From Burkholderiales bacterium (lineage in GTDB: Bacteria; Pseudomonadota; Gammaproteobacteria; Burkholderiales; Burkholderiaceae_A), in assembly GCA_030834045.1 (NCBI GenBank), contig JAURFZ010000001.1, positions 1 through 33,889 on the forward strand: a DNA stretch of 33,889 nt, in the 5' to 3' direction. Of this stretch, positions 1 through 6,897 are shown in pieces; positions within the stretch are counted from its first letter, which is position 1; each line of letters begins with the position of its first letter. The notes under the pieces are model-generated. The model ran no database searches and was not told the DNA's origin. It worked only from the letters and a program-made list of their open reading frames with translations. The translations under genes were made by a program, and so were the position numbers.

Positions 1-940
1 CATTGCCAGGATCTGCCCGGTACTGTCGGCTCTGGGGGAAGGCAAGCTCGACATCCGGATAGGGCCAGGGCCATGACGTGCTCATTGCGCCAACCGAAGA
101 CATGTTGCCAATCTTGTTGTAGATGGTCTGGTGGACATGGCCATGGAAAGAGAACGTGTTCTCGAACCTGGCAAGCATGGCACGAATCTCTGCTCCATCT
201 GACGTTCCGAAGCCCCAACGTGGGTAGTAGTCCCACAGAGGTGCGTGACTGAAGAGAACGATAGGCGTGTCGGTGGACTGCTTAGCGAGGTCTTTCTTGA
301 GCCAAGCAAGCTGCTCAGCATGAATGCCCCACAGGCCTCCCCATGGTCCCTCAAGCATGGACATATGAGTCTGGCGCTCGACACCCGTCATTTTCTGGGC
401 AGTCCAGAAGTCGTCAACAAGAATGTTATTTAGGCCGACAAAATGCACGCCCTTGTGATCAAACGACCAGTACTCTTTACGGCCCTTGCGCTGACCGGAC
501 TCGGGGTTGTTCGCACCGTAAAGACCGTTCCAGCCTGTACCCATGTCAACGTACCAGTCATGCTCACCGGGGATGATGACCATCTTGGACTTGATGTTTG
601 AGAGGATCTTCTTGCCTTTTTCAAGCTGGTCCATCGTGCCGTCTTGGGCAATGTCGCCGCCGTAGAGCACGAAGTCAGGCTTAACAGGCAGGTTGTTCAC
701 CTGCTCAATGGCATCCATCAACTGGGTGTCAAACTTGTGGTCTTTGAAGCTGTAAAGATGTGAATCGCTGATAACTGCAAAACGGAAAGGGGTAACCTTC
801 TTTCCGGGCTGCGCATGCACTAAGTCAACAAGACCCAGGTTAACGCCGGCCGCGGTTGCCACCATCGTTGAAAGACCTGCCTTACCTGAGAACTGTAAAA
901 ACTCACGCTTACTACTGTTTTCAATTTTGCTGTCTGCCAT
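1..940 (-). CDS. Metallophosphoesterase (calcineurin-like), exported, 3' end cut by window edge
   Basis: About 313 codons are visible and the frame is still open at base 1, so the C-terminus is missing. Translation shows the metallophosphoesterase metal-site series: DSH near residue 58, GGD, GEHD (in place of the usual GNHD/E), SHAP and GHVH. The family hydrolyses phosphomono- or diesters at a dinuclear metal centre; the substrate here cannot be told. The N-terminus has a KREFL motif followed by a hydrophobic stretch ending near VHAQP, which resembles a Tat signal with Lys-Arg replacing Arg-Arg, so a periplasmic location is likely. The ATG at 940 is chosen because AAAGGAG lies just upstream. 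It is the first gene outside the photosynthesis cluster on this side. Confidence 0.85.
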   Translation of the reverse strand, partial: MADSKIENSSKREFLQFSGKAGLSTMVATAAGVNLGLVDLVHAQPGKKVTPFRFAVISDSHLYSFKDHKFDTQLMDAIEQVNNLPVKPDFVLYGGDIAQDGTMDQLEKGKKILSNIKSKMVIIPGEHDWYVDMGTGWNGLYGANNPESGQRKGRKEYWSFDHKGVHFVGLNNILVDDFWTAQKMTGVERQTHMSMLEGPWGGLWGIHAEQLAWLKKDLAKQSTDTPIVLFSHAPLWDYYPRWGFGTSDGAEIRAMLARFENTFSFHGHVHQTIYNKIGNMSSVGAMSTSWPWPYPDVELAFPQSRQYRADPGN

Positions 941-1003
941 TTGGAACTCCTTTAATTAAAGACAACTCCCTCGGTTAAAATACTAAAACCATGTACTAAT
1001 TTC

Positions 1004-1086
1004 GTCTAGGACAAAAACATTAAGATTTGCTTAACAGCCAATATATAAGCCAATCCGCATACATACAAATTGTTTTTGTCCCAGAC
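1004..1086. repeat. 16-bp inverted repeat upstream of metallophosphoesterase
   Basis: GTCTAGGACAAAAACA at 1004-1019 is mirrored by TGTTTTTGTCCCAGAC at 1071-1086 with a single mismatch, separated by 51 bases. Each arm contains a GTC-N3-GAC core flanked by A or T runs. It lies 64-146 bases upstream of the metallophosphoesterase start, where operators or looping sites are expected. A related sequence, TTTTGTCTAGGAC, occurs near 15716 in the ppaA/bchF control region. The factor that would bind is unknown. Confidence 0.55.
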
Positions 1087-1205
1087 AGAAACATGAACGG
1101 AATCTAAGTTCCTTGAAATTTGTTCGAAACCGGGTTTTCCCGTACGCGCAAGGGGTGCTTTGAAAGGAGTTTCTTATGAGTGCCAAAAAGCATCGCTTAT
1201 GAATA

Positions 1206-1249
1206 CGCGGGCGCCCCTCTGGCTGGGCAAATGAGGGGTCGCAACCGCG
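1206..1249 (-). other. Stem-loop downstream of pufC
   Basis: CGCGGGCGCCCCTC at 1206-1219 can pair with GAGGGGTCGCAACCGCG at 1233-1249, giving about 14 pairs with a one-base and a two-base bulge around a 13-base loop. It starts about 40 bases beyond the pufC stop. No T-run follows on either strand, so it is not a standard intrinsic terminator. A 3' mRNA-stabilising hairpin or a Rho-associated 3' end is more likely. Confidence 0.45.
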
Positions 1250-1290
1250 GTAAAAGACGTTCGTTTCCTGCCTCGAATAACCCTTAGCGG

Positions 1291-2454
1291 TTATTGAGAT
1301 TCAAGACTTTTGGGATCCTTGCCCTTGTTTTCGATCTTGAACGGGTTGACTTCTGCGACCTGGTCATAGGTTTTGGGGCCGCCCGCGTACGGCAGACGTG
1401 CCTCGACAGCAAGTGCAGGGTAGTCGTTGAGCATGCTTATGCCATTAAGTGGCTTACCGACCCCCTTGTGGCAGGTTGCGCAGGCCACCTTCGGATAGTC
1501 GCCTGAGGCGTTCATTCGATACAGGGGCAGCAAGCTTCCTACCGAATGCAGATAGGTGCTGTTGATATCTCTGACCATCCGAATGCCATACCAGGCCGTG
1601 ACGCGTTGTGGGGAACTCTGCTCCCAGTTGGCGGCAGCCCGGGTGTTATGGCAGAAGGTGCAGTTCACGCCTAAGGATTGACTCATGTAGATCATGAGCC
1701 CATAGGTGTGTTCGCTTTGTTTGACAGAGCGCCGGTTCTCCCCCGCCAGCGCCCTTTCGCCCTGAACTCGAATACTGGGAGAGTCTTTATCTTTTAGAAA
1801 AATAGTGAGAGGGTCGTAGGGCAGGGATGTATTGCCAACGGTCTCAATACCTGGATGGTTCTGCCCGAATCGATGCCCAAGCATGGCAAGCTGATCTTTC
1901 TCATTGCCAATAAACTCGAACCAATCGCCTGAGGGCACAGGCTGCCCACGATGGCAGGTGTAGCAGGTTACGCCTGTGTTGCCCACATGCTTCTTCCAAC
2001 CCTCGTTGATGTTGCGAGTCATCTGCAACATATGCCTTGCGACAACCTTAGGGTATTTTTCATCGGAGGCAAGGTACTTTGGATTGTGGCAATAGGCACA
2101 GCCCTCTTCGGGCGAAACCCAGACAGTGAGGGCCTGCATAAGCCTAGAAAACTCTTGGGTGTTGAGGTCGGTGAGCACCTGAATGTTGAGGTACTTGTCT
2201 TTGGCGAGGATCGGCGGGTTGGCTGGGTCGATCTCAGGGGGTGGCTCAGGCTCAGGAATGGCGTGAAGAGGTGCCTGGGCTCGCTGGGTTTTAGGGTCGT
2301 GGTTGAGCACCATACCTACGCCTCGGTAGCCCAGTTGCTCGGGCTTTGTAGCCTCAATTTTGGAGCCACCAGAGGCCGACAAAAGCGTAACAAGGGCAAT
2401 GCCGACAATGCTCGCCAGCGCGGCGATTACGGGGATAAGAAACAAACGCTTCAT
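1291..2454 (-). CDS. pufC: Photosynthetic reaction centre tetraheme cytochrome c subunit PufC
   Basis: This 387-residue protein re-reduces the photo-oxidised special pair from periplasmic electron donors. Four CxxCH motifs bind c-type hemes at residues 119-123, 164-168, 265-269 and 325-329. The axial ligands known from Blastochloris viridis are at the expected offsets: Met106, Met142 and Met254, plus His156 as the bis-His ligand. The N-terminus (about residues 4-27) is one hydrophobic helix with no lipobox cysteine, so it is probably held by an uncleaved transmembrane anchor instead of a lipid. An AGGAGG precedes the ATG. Unusually there is no pufLM upstream: the next gene is tspO, 218 bases away, and pufC has its own promoter. 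Confidence 0.97.
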   Translation of the reverse strand: MKRLFLIPVIAALASIVGIALVTLLSASGGSKIEATKPEQLGYRGVGMVLNHDPKTQRAQAPLHAIPEPEPPPEIDPANPPILAKDKYLNIQVLTDLNTQEFSRLMQALTVWVSPEEGCAYCHNPKYLASDEKYPKVVARHMLQMTRNINEGWKKHVGNTGVTCYTCHRGQPVPSGDWFEFIGNEKDQLAMLGHRFGQNHPGIETVGNTSLPYDPLTIFLKDKDSPSIRVQGERALAGENRRSVKQSEHTYGLMIYMSQSLGVNCTFCHNTRAAANWEQSSPQRVTAWYGIRMVRDINSTYLHSVGSLLPLYRMNASGDYPKVACATCHKGVGKPLNGISMLNDYPALAVEARLPYAGGPKTYDQVAEVNPFKIENKGKDPKSLESQ

Positions 2455-2571
2455 CCTGCCCTCCTGTCTACCTAGAGTATCGGGTTTGGGGCGCCTTTAA
2501 AGCCTACCGGGGCCTTGATTGGTGACTAGAGACCCCAGTTTGTCCCAGTTCGATTGTGCAAACGGCCTTAC

Positions 2572-2589
2572 TGTAATAATAAATTGACA
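2572..2589. promoter_or_regulatory. PpsR/CrtJ-type operator 1 of pufC (TGT-N12-ACA)
   Basis: TGTAATAATAAATTGACA matches the TGT-N12-ACA consensus exactly and covers the proposed -10 element. It ends 8 bases before a second perfect site, the spacing known for cooperatively bound CrtJ palindromes. Confidence 0.7.
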
Positions 2590-2603
2590 CAGGAAAATGT
2601 CAA
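2576..2603 (-). promoter_or_regulatory. sigma70-type promoter of pufC
   Basis: Read on the minus strand, TTGACA (2603-2598) is followed after 16 bases by TATTAT (2581-2576), about 120 bases before the pufC start. Both elements lie inside PpsR-type operator sites, as in other PpsR-repressed promoters. This supports independent transcription of pufC. Confidence 0.65.
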
Positions 2604-2615
2604 TGAATCTATACA
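2598..2615. promoter_or_regulatory. PpsR/CrtJ-type operator 2 of pufC (TGT-N12-ACA)
   Basis: TGTCAATGAATCTATACA matches TGT-N12-ACA exactly and covers the proposed -35 element. The inner half-sites of the two operators form the perfect inverted repeat ATTGACA-N8-TGTCAAT at 2583-2604. Confidence 0.7.
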
Positions 2616-2672
2616 TAAGAGATCTTGATGAAAGCAGGGCTCGAGTGAAAAGAGAAGCAAAACGATGGGCGG

Positions 2673-3176
2673 TTAGACAAAGGGAGCGTTCAGCACAACC
2701 GTGGCAAGGTTCAACATTGCAGCAAAGCTCACCCAGGCAAGATAGGGCCAGAGGATAAGGGCGGCGCGTTTGTTGTAGCGCATGGTGTGACGAATGAGAA
2801 AAACAATGGAGAGCCAAAGCAAGACCACCTCGGCAAGTGCCCAGTCGGGCCGCTGCAGGTAGAAATAAAGCAGGCTCCAGCCCATGTTGGCAAGGCCATT
2901 CAGCGCCCAAAGCAAGAGCAGTTGTGCACGACGGGCGCTAAGGCTTATTTCATCTTCGGCCGCAGTGCGCCAGGCCAACACGCCCGACCAGGCCATCAAA
3001 ATAAAAAGAATGGTCCAGGCTGGGCCGAATAGAAGATCGGGCGGCTTGAACCAGGGCTGCTCAAGGCTGTAGTACCAGTCATCGAGCACGGTAAGACCGC
3101 CGCCAATGGCTGCTACGCCGAAGGCAAGGCCTAGGGCCACCAACCAATCGGTGGCCGTACCGCGAGGGGCCATCAT
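2673..3176 (-). CDS. tspO: TspO/MBR-family outer membrane tryptophan-rich sensory protein
   Basis: This 167-residue, five-helix membrane protein has the family hallmarks WYYSLEQPWFKPP and FGPAWTILF and is rich in Trp. TspO (CrtK) is a porphyrin-binding outer membrane protein that in Rhodobacter modulates photosynthesis gene expression in response to oxygen; here only the family is certain. The ATG at 3176 overlaps the bchP stop as ATGA, so the genes are translationally coupled; a second ATG directly follows at 3173. In many clusters tspO sits among carotenoid genes, whereas here it ends the bchG-bchP operon. Confidence 0.93.
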   Translation of the reverse strand: MMAPRGTATDWLVALGLAFGVAAIGGGLTVLDDWYYSLEQPWFKPPDLLFGPAWTILFILMAWSGVLAWRTAAEDEISLSARRAQLLLLWALNGLANMGWSLLYFYLQRPDWALAEVVLLWLSIVFLIRHTMRYNKRAALILWPYLAWVSFAAMLNLATVVLNAPFV

Positions 3177-4390
3177 GCTCGGGCAAAGCCGAGCAGGTGA
3201 GCCAGATCTTTGATGAAAATTCGAAGATGTGCCATGGGCTTGCGTCGGACGAGTCTTTTGTTCATGTAGGATTCAAAGGTAATTTGTTGCACGTCTTTGT
3301 CTCTGCAAATCTTAACGAACTGTTCGCGACGTTTGTCATTGCCGTACCAGAATTTTTGCAATAACCCCAAAACCCAAAAGACCCGGCCATGCTCTCTCAT
3401 GAACCGCTTGCGTGCACTGGCAAGCGCGCGAGGTGAGTCGGTGGCGAGCTTTTCTATGCAGGCCTCTGCCGCAAGCCGCCCGCCAAGCATGGCGTAATAA
3501 ATACCCTCACCCGATGCCGGGGCGACAACCCCCGAGGCATCGCCTGCCAGAACCACATTGCGGCCGTTATCCCAGCGTGGCAGGGGCTTCAAAGGAATAG
3601 GGGCGCCTTCATGGCGAATGGTCTCTAGGTTGCTTAGGCCTGCCTGCTCGCGCAGACGGGCGGTGGCAGCTCTTAAAGAAAACCCTTTGTCCATGCTGCC
3701 TGTGCCCACACTTAAATGCGGCCCATGGGGAAAGACCCAGCCGTAGAAGTCGGGTGAAATGGTGCCGTTGTAAATGACATCGCAGCGGTCCGCATCGTAG
3801 TCGGGATGGCTGCTCTGGAGGGTTTCGGGCGCAGGCGATTTTAAAATCTCGTGATAGGCAAACACGAAGACGCCCTTGTCGGCATCGGCAATGGCCTGGG
3901 CCGCGACCTTTGATTTAGCACCATCGGCACCAATAAGCAGCGCACAGGTGACCGTCATGTGGCGCTCGGCCGTGTCGTCGGCATGATCGCGCACCATGAG
4001 CTTGACCTTAAGCCCATCGTCAGTCTCGTGGAGGCTCTCAAACCGACCGATGAGTCGCTTGGCACCATTGGACTGGGCGCGGCTGCGCAGCCATTCGTCA
4101 AAGGGGCCGCGATCCACCATTCCAACAAAGCCATTTTCAATGGGAATGTCCACCTTCTTGTCGCTTGGAGAGACCATGCGCGCGCAACGAATCTGCGCCA
4201 CAAGCATCTCTTGCGGAATCTCAAAATCTTGAATGGCCCGAGGGGGAATGGCGCCCCCGCAGGGCTTGATGCGCCCTGCCTTGTCAACAAGCAGAACGCG
4301 ACGGCCTGAAAGGGCAAGATCGTTTGCGGCAGTGGCGCCTGCGGGGCCTCCACCAATGACAACCACTTCGTAGTCAAGCATCGTCTGCAT
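3173..4390 (-). CDS. bchP: Geranylgeranyl diphosphate/bacteriochlorophyll reductase BchP
   Basis: 405 residues. BchP reduces the geranylgeranyl tail of bacteriochlorophyll a stepwise to phytyl with NADPH. The sequence opens with an FAD-binding Rossmann motif (VVVIGGGPAGATAA), followed by KPCGGAIPP, and has the later FAD motif LAGDASGVVAPASGEGIYYA. The frame stays open upstream, but ATG 4390 is chosen because AGGAG lies 7 bases before it and it starts 10 bases after the stop of the PucC-family gene. An ATG three codons later is the alternative. The order bchG - PucC-family gene - bchP matches Rhodobacter clusters. Confidence 0.95.
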   Translation of the reverse strand: MQTMLDYEVVVIGGGPAGATAANDLALSGRRVLLVDKAGRIKPCGGAIPPRAIQDFEIPQEMLVAQIRCARMVSPSDKKVDIPIENGFVGMVDRGPFDEWLRSRAQSNGAKRLIGRFESLHETDDGLKVKLMVRDHADDTAERHMTVTCALLIGADGAKSKVAAQAIADADKGVFVFAYHEILKSPAPETLQSSHPDYDADRCDVIYNGTISPDFYGWVFPHGPHLSVGTGSMDKGFSLRAATARLREQAGLSNLETIRHEGAPIPLKPLPRWDNGRNVVLAGDASGVVAPASGEGIYYAMLGGRLAAEACIEKLATDSPRALASARKRFMREHGRVFWVLGLLQKFWYGNDKRREQFVKICRDKDVQQITFESYMNKRLVRRKPMAHLRIFIKDLAHLLGFARA

Positions 4391-4400
4391 GGTGCTACTC

Positions 4401-5834
4401 CTAATTCGCAAGCCCGCTGGGGGCCGTTTGTACAGGGGAGAGGGCTGTACGAGCCCCTTGAGGGGTGTGCGCGGATGGCACCAGCGGCGCTGGTGGTGCG
4501 GATGCCGGGGTGACCTTATTGCCTGGGCTGGTGGGCGTTTCCCGGATCTGACTTGCAAGCCTTGCTGCAACAACGAAGAGCAGGGCCTCAAGGCCAAAGA
4601 CGGTTGCATAAGCCAGGGCAGTGTCATTAATAAGGGCGCGGCTTATGTCTGAAAGACCCGTACCCAAGAGCCCGCCCGCCCCGAAGGCAAGGGCCTGGGC
4701 CGCACCCCAAAGGCCCATGCGTGTCCCTTCACGGCGCGCGCGGCCCTCGTTGGCAAGCCGCATCATGGAGGCAATGGCTGCGATGGAGAAGGCGCCGTTG
4801 GCGACACCAAGCAGCATCACATTCCAATTAAGCGGCCAGCCCGGACCGTAAAGACCAGCCGCAACAAGACCCGCCAGTGCAAACCCGGAGGCAATGCATC
4901 CAGAGATCGTCCAGAACTTTAATGAGCCAAGCCTGCGACCAAAGAGTCGCCCACTGCCTGCCGCCGCGACCACCAGCATTCCAATAAGAATGCCCGAGTG
5001 CTGCAGGCCGGAGAGCTTGGTGGTCTCTCCGGGTGTGTAGCCAAAGACGCTTCCTGCGAACGGCTCAAGAATGAGGTCTTGGGCACTAAAGGCCAGCATG
5101 GAGACAAAAACGAAGATTGTGAAGTGACGGGCCTCGGGCTCGTTCCAGACCTGGCGCAAGGCAAGTCGAAAATTTAGCTCGGGCTCGGGCCTTTGTGAGG
5201 CGGCGTGGGGCTCGGCCTGCCGCTCAAGTCCGGCAAGTAGAAGTGCGGTTGCAACAATGGCAAGGCCCGTAACGGTTGCGGCAACGGCAAGCAGCCGAGC
5301 CTCGGAATACGGGTCGAGGAAGTGGCCTGCGGTGCCAGCCGTAATGGCAAAGCCAGCAATCATGAGCAGCCAGACCAGGGTGGCAGCCCCCGCGCGCCGG
5401 GTGTCGTCAACCCGCTTGGCAAGAAGAACCAGCACCGAGGTGCCGCAGGCGCTCACCCCCAGGCCAATGAGGAAAAAGGCAACGAAGGAAAGGGCGATGC
5501 CAAGACTCAAGGCCGTGGACATGAGCACCACAGCGTAGGCACCCAAAAGCCCGCCCAGGGCAAGTATGACCATGCCACCCAAGATGAAGGGGCTGCAACG
5601 GCCAGCGATGTCGGAGCCAAAGCCCATGCGGGGCCGCAGAATTTGAACCAGGTAATGCATGGCGACAAGCACACCGGGAAGTAGGGCAGGCAGAGCAAGT
5701 TCCACAACCATTATTCGGTTTAAGGTGCTGGTCGCTAGCACCACTACACAACCCAGACAGGCCTGAATAAGGCCAAGCCGTGCGATGGCAAACCAGCTGA
5801 ATCCCCGTGCGCCTTGCCGATGTCCCTGGCTCAT
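4401..5834 (-). CDS. PucC-family MFS protein between bchG and bchP
   Basis: 477 residues with about 12 hydrophobic segments. The family-typical features are TLNRIMVVELALPA near the N-terminus, LRPRMGFGSD, and AFSAQDLILEPFAG in the middle. The position corresponds to ORF428 of Rhodobacter capsulatus, also called bch2, of the PucC/LhaA family linked to light-harvesting complex assembly or bacteriochlorophyll delivery. Its precise function is not established. The C-terminal 45 residues are a Pro/Ala/Thr-rich tail. ATG 5834 with AAGGTG upstream is preferred over an in-frame start at 5939 that would overlap bchG. Confidence 0.88.
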   Translation of the reverse strand: MSQGHRQGARGFSWFAIARLGLIQACLGCVVVLATSTLNRIMVVELALPALLPGVLVAMHYLVQILRPRMGFGSDIAGRCSPFILGGMVILALGGLLGAYAVVLMSTALSLGIALSFVAFFLIGLGVSACGTSVLVLLAKRVDDTRRAGAATLVWLLMIAGFAITAGTAGHFLDPYSEARLLAVAATVTGLAIVATALLLAGLERQAEPHAASQRPEPELNFRLALRQVWNEPEARHFTIFVFVSMLAFSAQDLILEPFAGSVFGYTPGETTKLSGLQHSGILIGMLVVAAAGSGRLFGRRLGSLKFWTISGCIASGFALAGLVAAGLYGPGWPLNWNVMLLGVANGAFSIAAIASMMRLANEGRARREGTRMGLWGAAQALAFGAGGLLGTGLSDISRALINDTALAYATVFGLEALLFVVAARLASQIRETPTSPGNKVTPASAPPAPLVPSAHTPQGARTALSPVQTAPSGLAN

Positions 5835-5895
5835 GGACGCACCTTGGGGTTTGAATGCAGATAAGCCGTTGAAATATCCGCGCCCATGAATCGAC

Positions 5896-6825
5896 TTAGC
5901 CTCCCAGCCCCGCAGTCGCTTGTAACGACCGCAGCCCAAAGGCCGAGACCATCATGCCAAGCACAAACAAAGGCACCCCAAAGCCGCTGTAATAGAGCGC
6001 GCGGTCAACGGGCTTTTTCAGAAACCAGGCCATAAGCCCAAACTGGGCAAGCAGCAGACCGAAAACGCCAAGGGCGTGAAGGGGCAGCTGCCAAAGGCCA
6101 AGAAGTGAAAGAACTGCGAACTGTGGAAGTGCCATGACAAGACAGGCTGTGAAGGCTGCACGCTGCGGGCCAAGCTGCACGGGCAGAGACCTTACGCCCA
6201 TGACCGAGTCGCCCTTAATGGACTTGAAGTCGTTGAGGGTCATGATGCCGTGGGCACCGAGACTGTAGAGCAGGGCAAGCACCACCGAGCGGGTCTCGGG
6301 GAAGGCGCCGCCCGCCATGACAGCCGCACCGGTTATCCATGCGAGGCCTTCGTAGGACAGGCCGCAGGCGGCGTTTCCTAGCCAGCCGTTTTGCTTGAGC
6401 CGAATAGGCGGCATGCTGTAGGCCCAGGCCAATAGAAGCCCCAAGGCGGCGGCACCAAAGCCCCAGGGACCAAGGGCTGTGGCCACCAGCAACGAGACAA
6501 GGGTCCAGCCAAGGGCTATGTAGAGCCCCCATCTGCCAGGAATTCGACCCGAGGGGATGGGCCGGTTGGGCTCGTTGATGGCGTCAACATGCCGGTCAAA
6601 CCAGTCGTTGACGGCCTGGCTGGTGGCGCAGACCATTGGCCCAGCAAGGGCAATACCAATAACCGCCAGGAGCCAGTGATCGGAGACGCTAACCCCCGAG
6701 GCCACAACGCCGCAGGCGAAGGCCCACATGGGTGGAAACCAGGTAATGGGCTTAAAGAGCTCGAGAACGGCAGAAAAAGAGGGCTGGCCGAGGTCTGCCG
6801 AGCTGGTCGGATTAATAATTCCCAT
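5896..6825 (-). CDS. bchG: Bacteriochlorophyll synthase BchG
   Basis: This UbiA-type polyprenyltransferase attaches geranylgeranyl diphosphate to bacteriochlorophyllide a. The Asp-rich sites are NDWFDRHVDAINEPNRPIPSG and NDFKSIKGD, set among about eight to nine membrane helices. From ATG 6825 the protein has 309 residues, close to the family length. Earlier in-frame starts (6834, 6903) would run through the divergent control region; none has a clear Shine-Dalgarno, so the start is uncertain. It is the first gene of the bchG - PucC-family - bchP - tspO operon and diverges from crtIB over 72 bases containing two PpsR-like sites. Confidence 0.94.
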   Translation of the reverse strand: MGIINPTSSADLGQPSFSAVLELFKPITWFPPMWAFACGVVASGVSVSDHWLLAVIGIALAGPMVCATSQAVNDWFDRHVDAINEPNRPIPSGRIPGRWGLYIALGWTLVSLLVATALGPWGFGAAALGLLLAWAYSMPPIRLKQNGWLGNAACGLSYEGLAWITGAAVMAGGAFPETRSVVLALLYSLGAHGIMTLNDFKSIKGDSVMGVRSLPVQLGPQRAAFTACLVMALPQFAVLSLLGLWQLPLHALGVFGLLLAQFGLMAWFLKKPVDRALYYSGFGVPLFVLGMMVSAFGLRSLQATAGLGG

Positions 6826-6829
6826 AAAC

Positions 6830-6847
6830 TGCATTTTGTACTTGACA
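6830..6847. promoter_or_regulatory. PpsR/CrtJ-like operator (one mismatch), bchG side
   Basis: TGCATTTTGTACTTGACA matches TGT-N12-ACA in five of six fixed positions. It ends exactly 8 bases before the partner site at 6856. It lies directly upstream of the chosen bchG start and overlaps a TTGACA that could be the -35 of crtIB. Confidence 0.5.
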
Positions 6848-6855
6848 AATAGAAC

Positions 6856-6873
6856 CGTCAATTGCAATTTACA
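6856..6873. promoter_or_regulatory. PpsR/CrtJ-like operator (one mismatch), crtIB side
   Basis: CGTCAATTGCAATTTACA matches TGT-N12-ACA in five of six fixed positions. The central AATTGCAATT is itself nearly palindromic. The inner half-sites TTGACA-N8-CGTCAA repeat the pattern of the pufC operator. Confidence 0.5.
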
Positions 6874-6897
6874 GTTTCTGACTAAAGGAAAACGCTT

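Larger units (their letters stand above)
941..1290. other. Non-coding gap between metallophosphoesterase and pufC
   Basis: No convincing gene lies in these 350 bases. They contain the probable promoter region of the metallophosphoesterase, a long inverted repeat (1004-1019 with 1071-1086), a plus-strand 8-codon ORF with a good Shine-Dalgarno (1175-1201), and a GC-rich stem-loop (1206-1249) downstream of the pufC stop. The AT-rich part (about 960-1080) differs clearly in composition from the coding DNA around it. Confidence 0.6.

Noticed and set aside
2497..2910. Minus-strand ORF of 137 codons downstream of and overlapping tspO
   Set aside because: It overlaps tspO in another frame, has odd composition, and its 3' half covers the pufC promoter and operators.
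4391..4627. Longer N-terminus for bchP
   Set aside because: It would run through the Pro-rich tail of the upstream PucC-family gene; the Rossmann motif starts right after ATG 4390.
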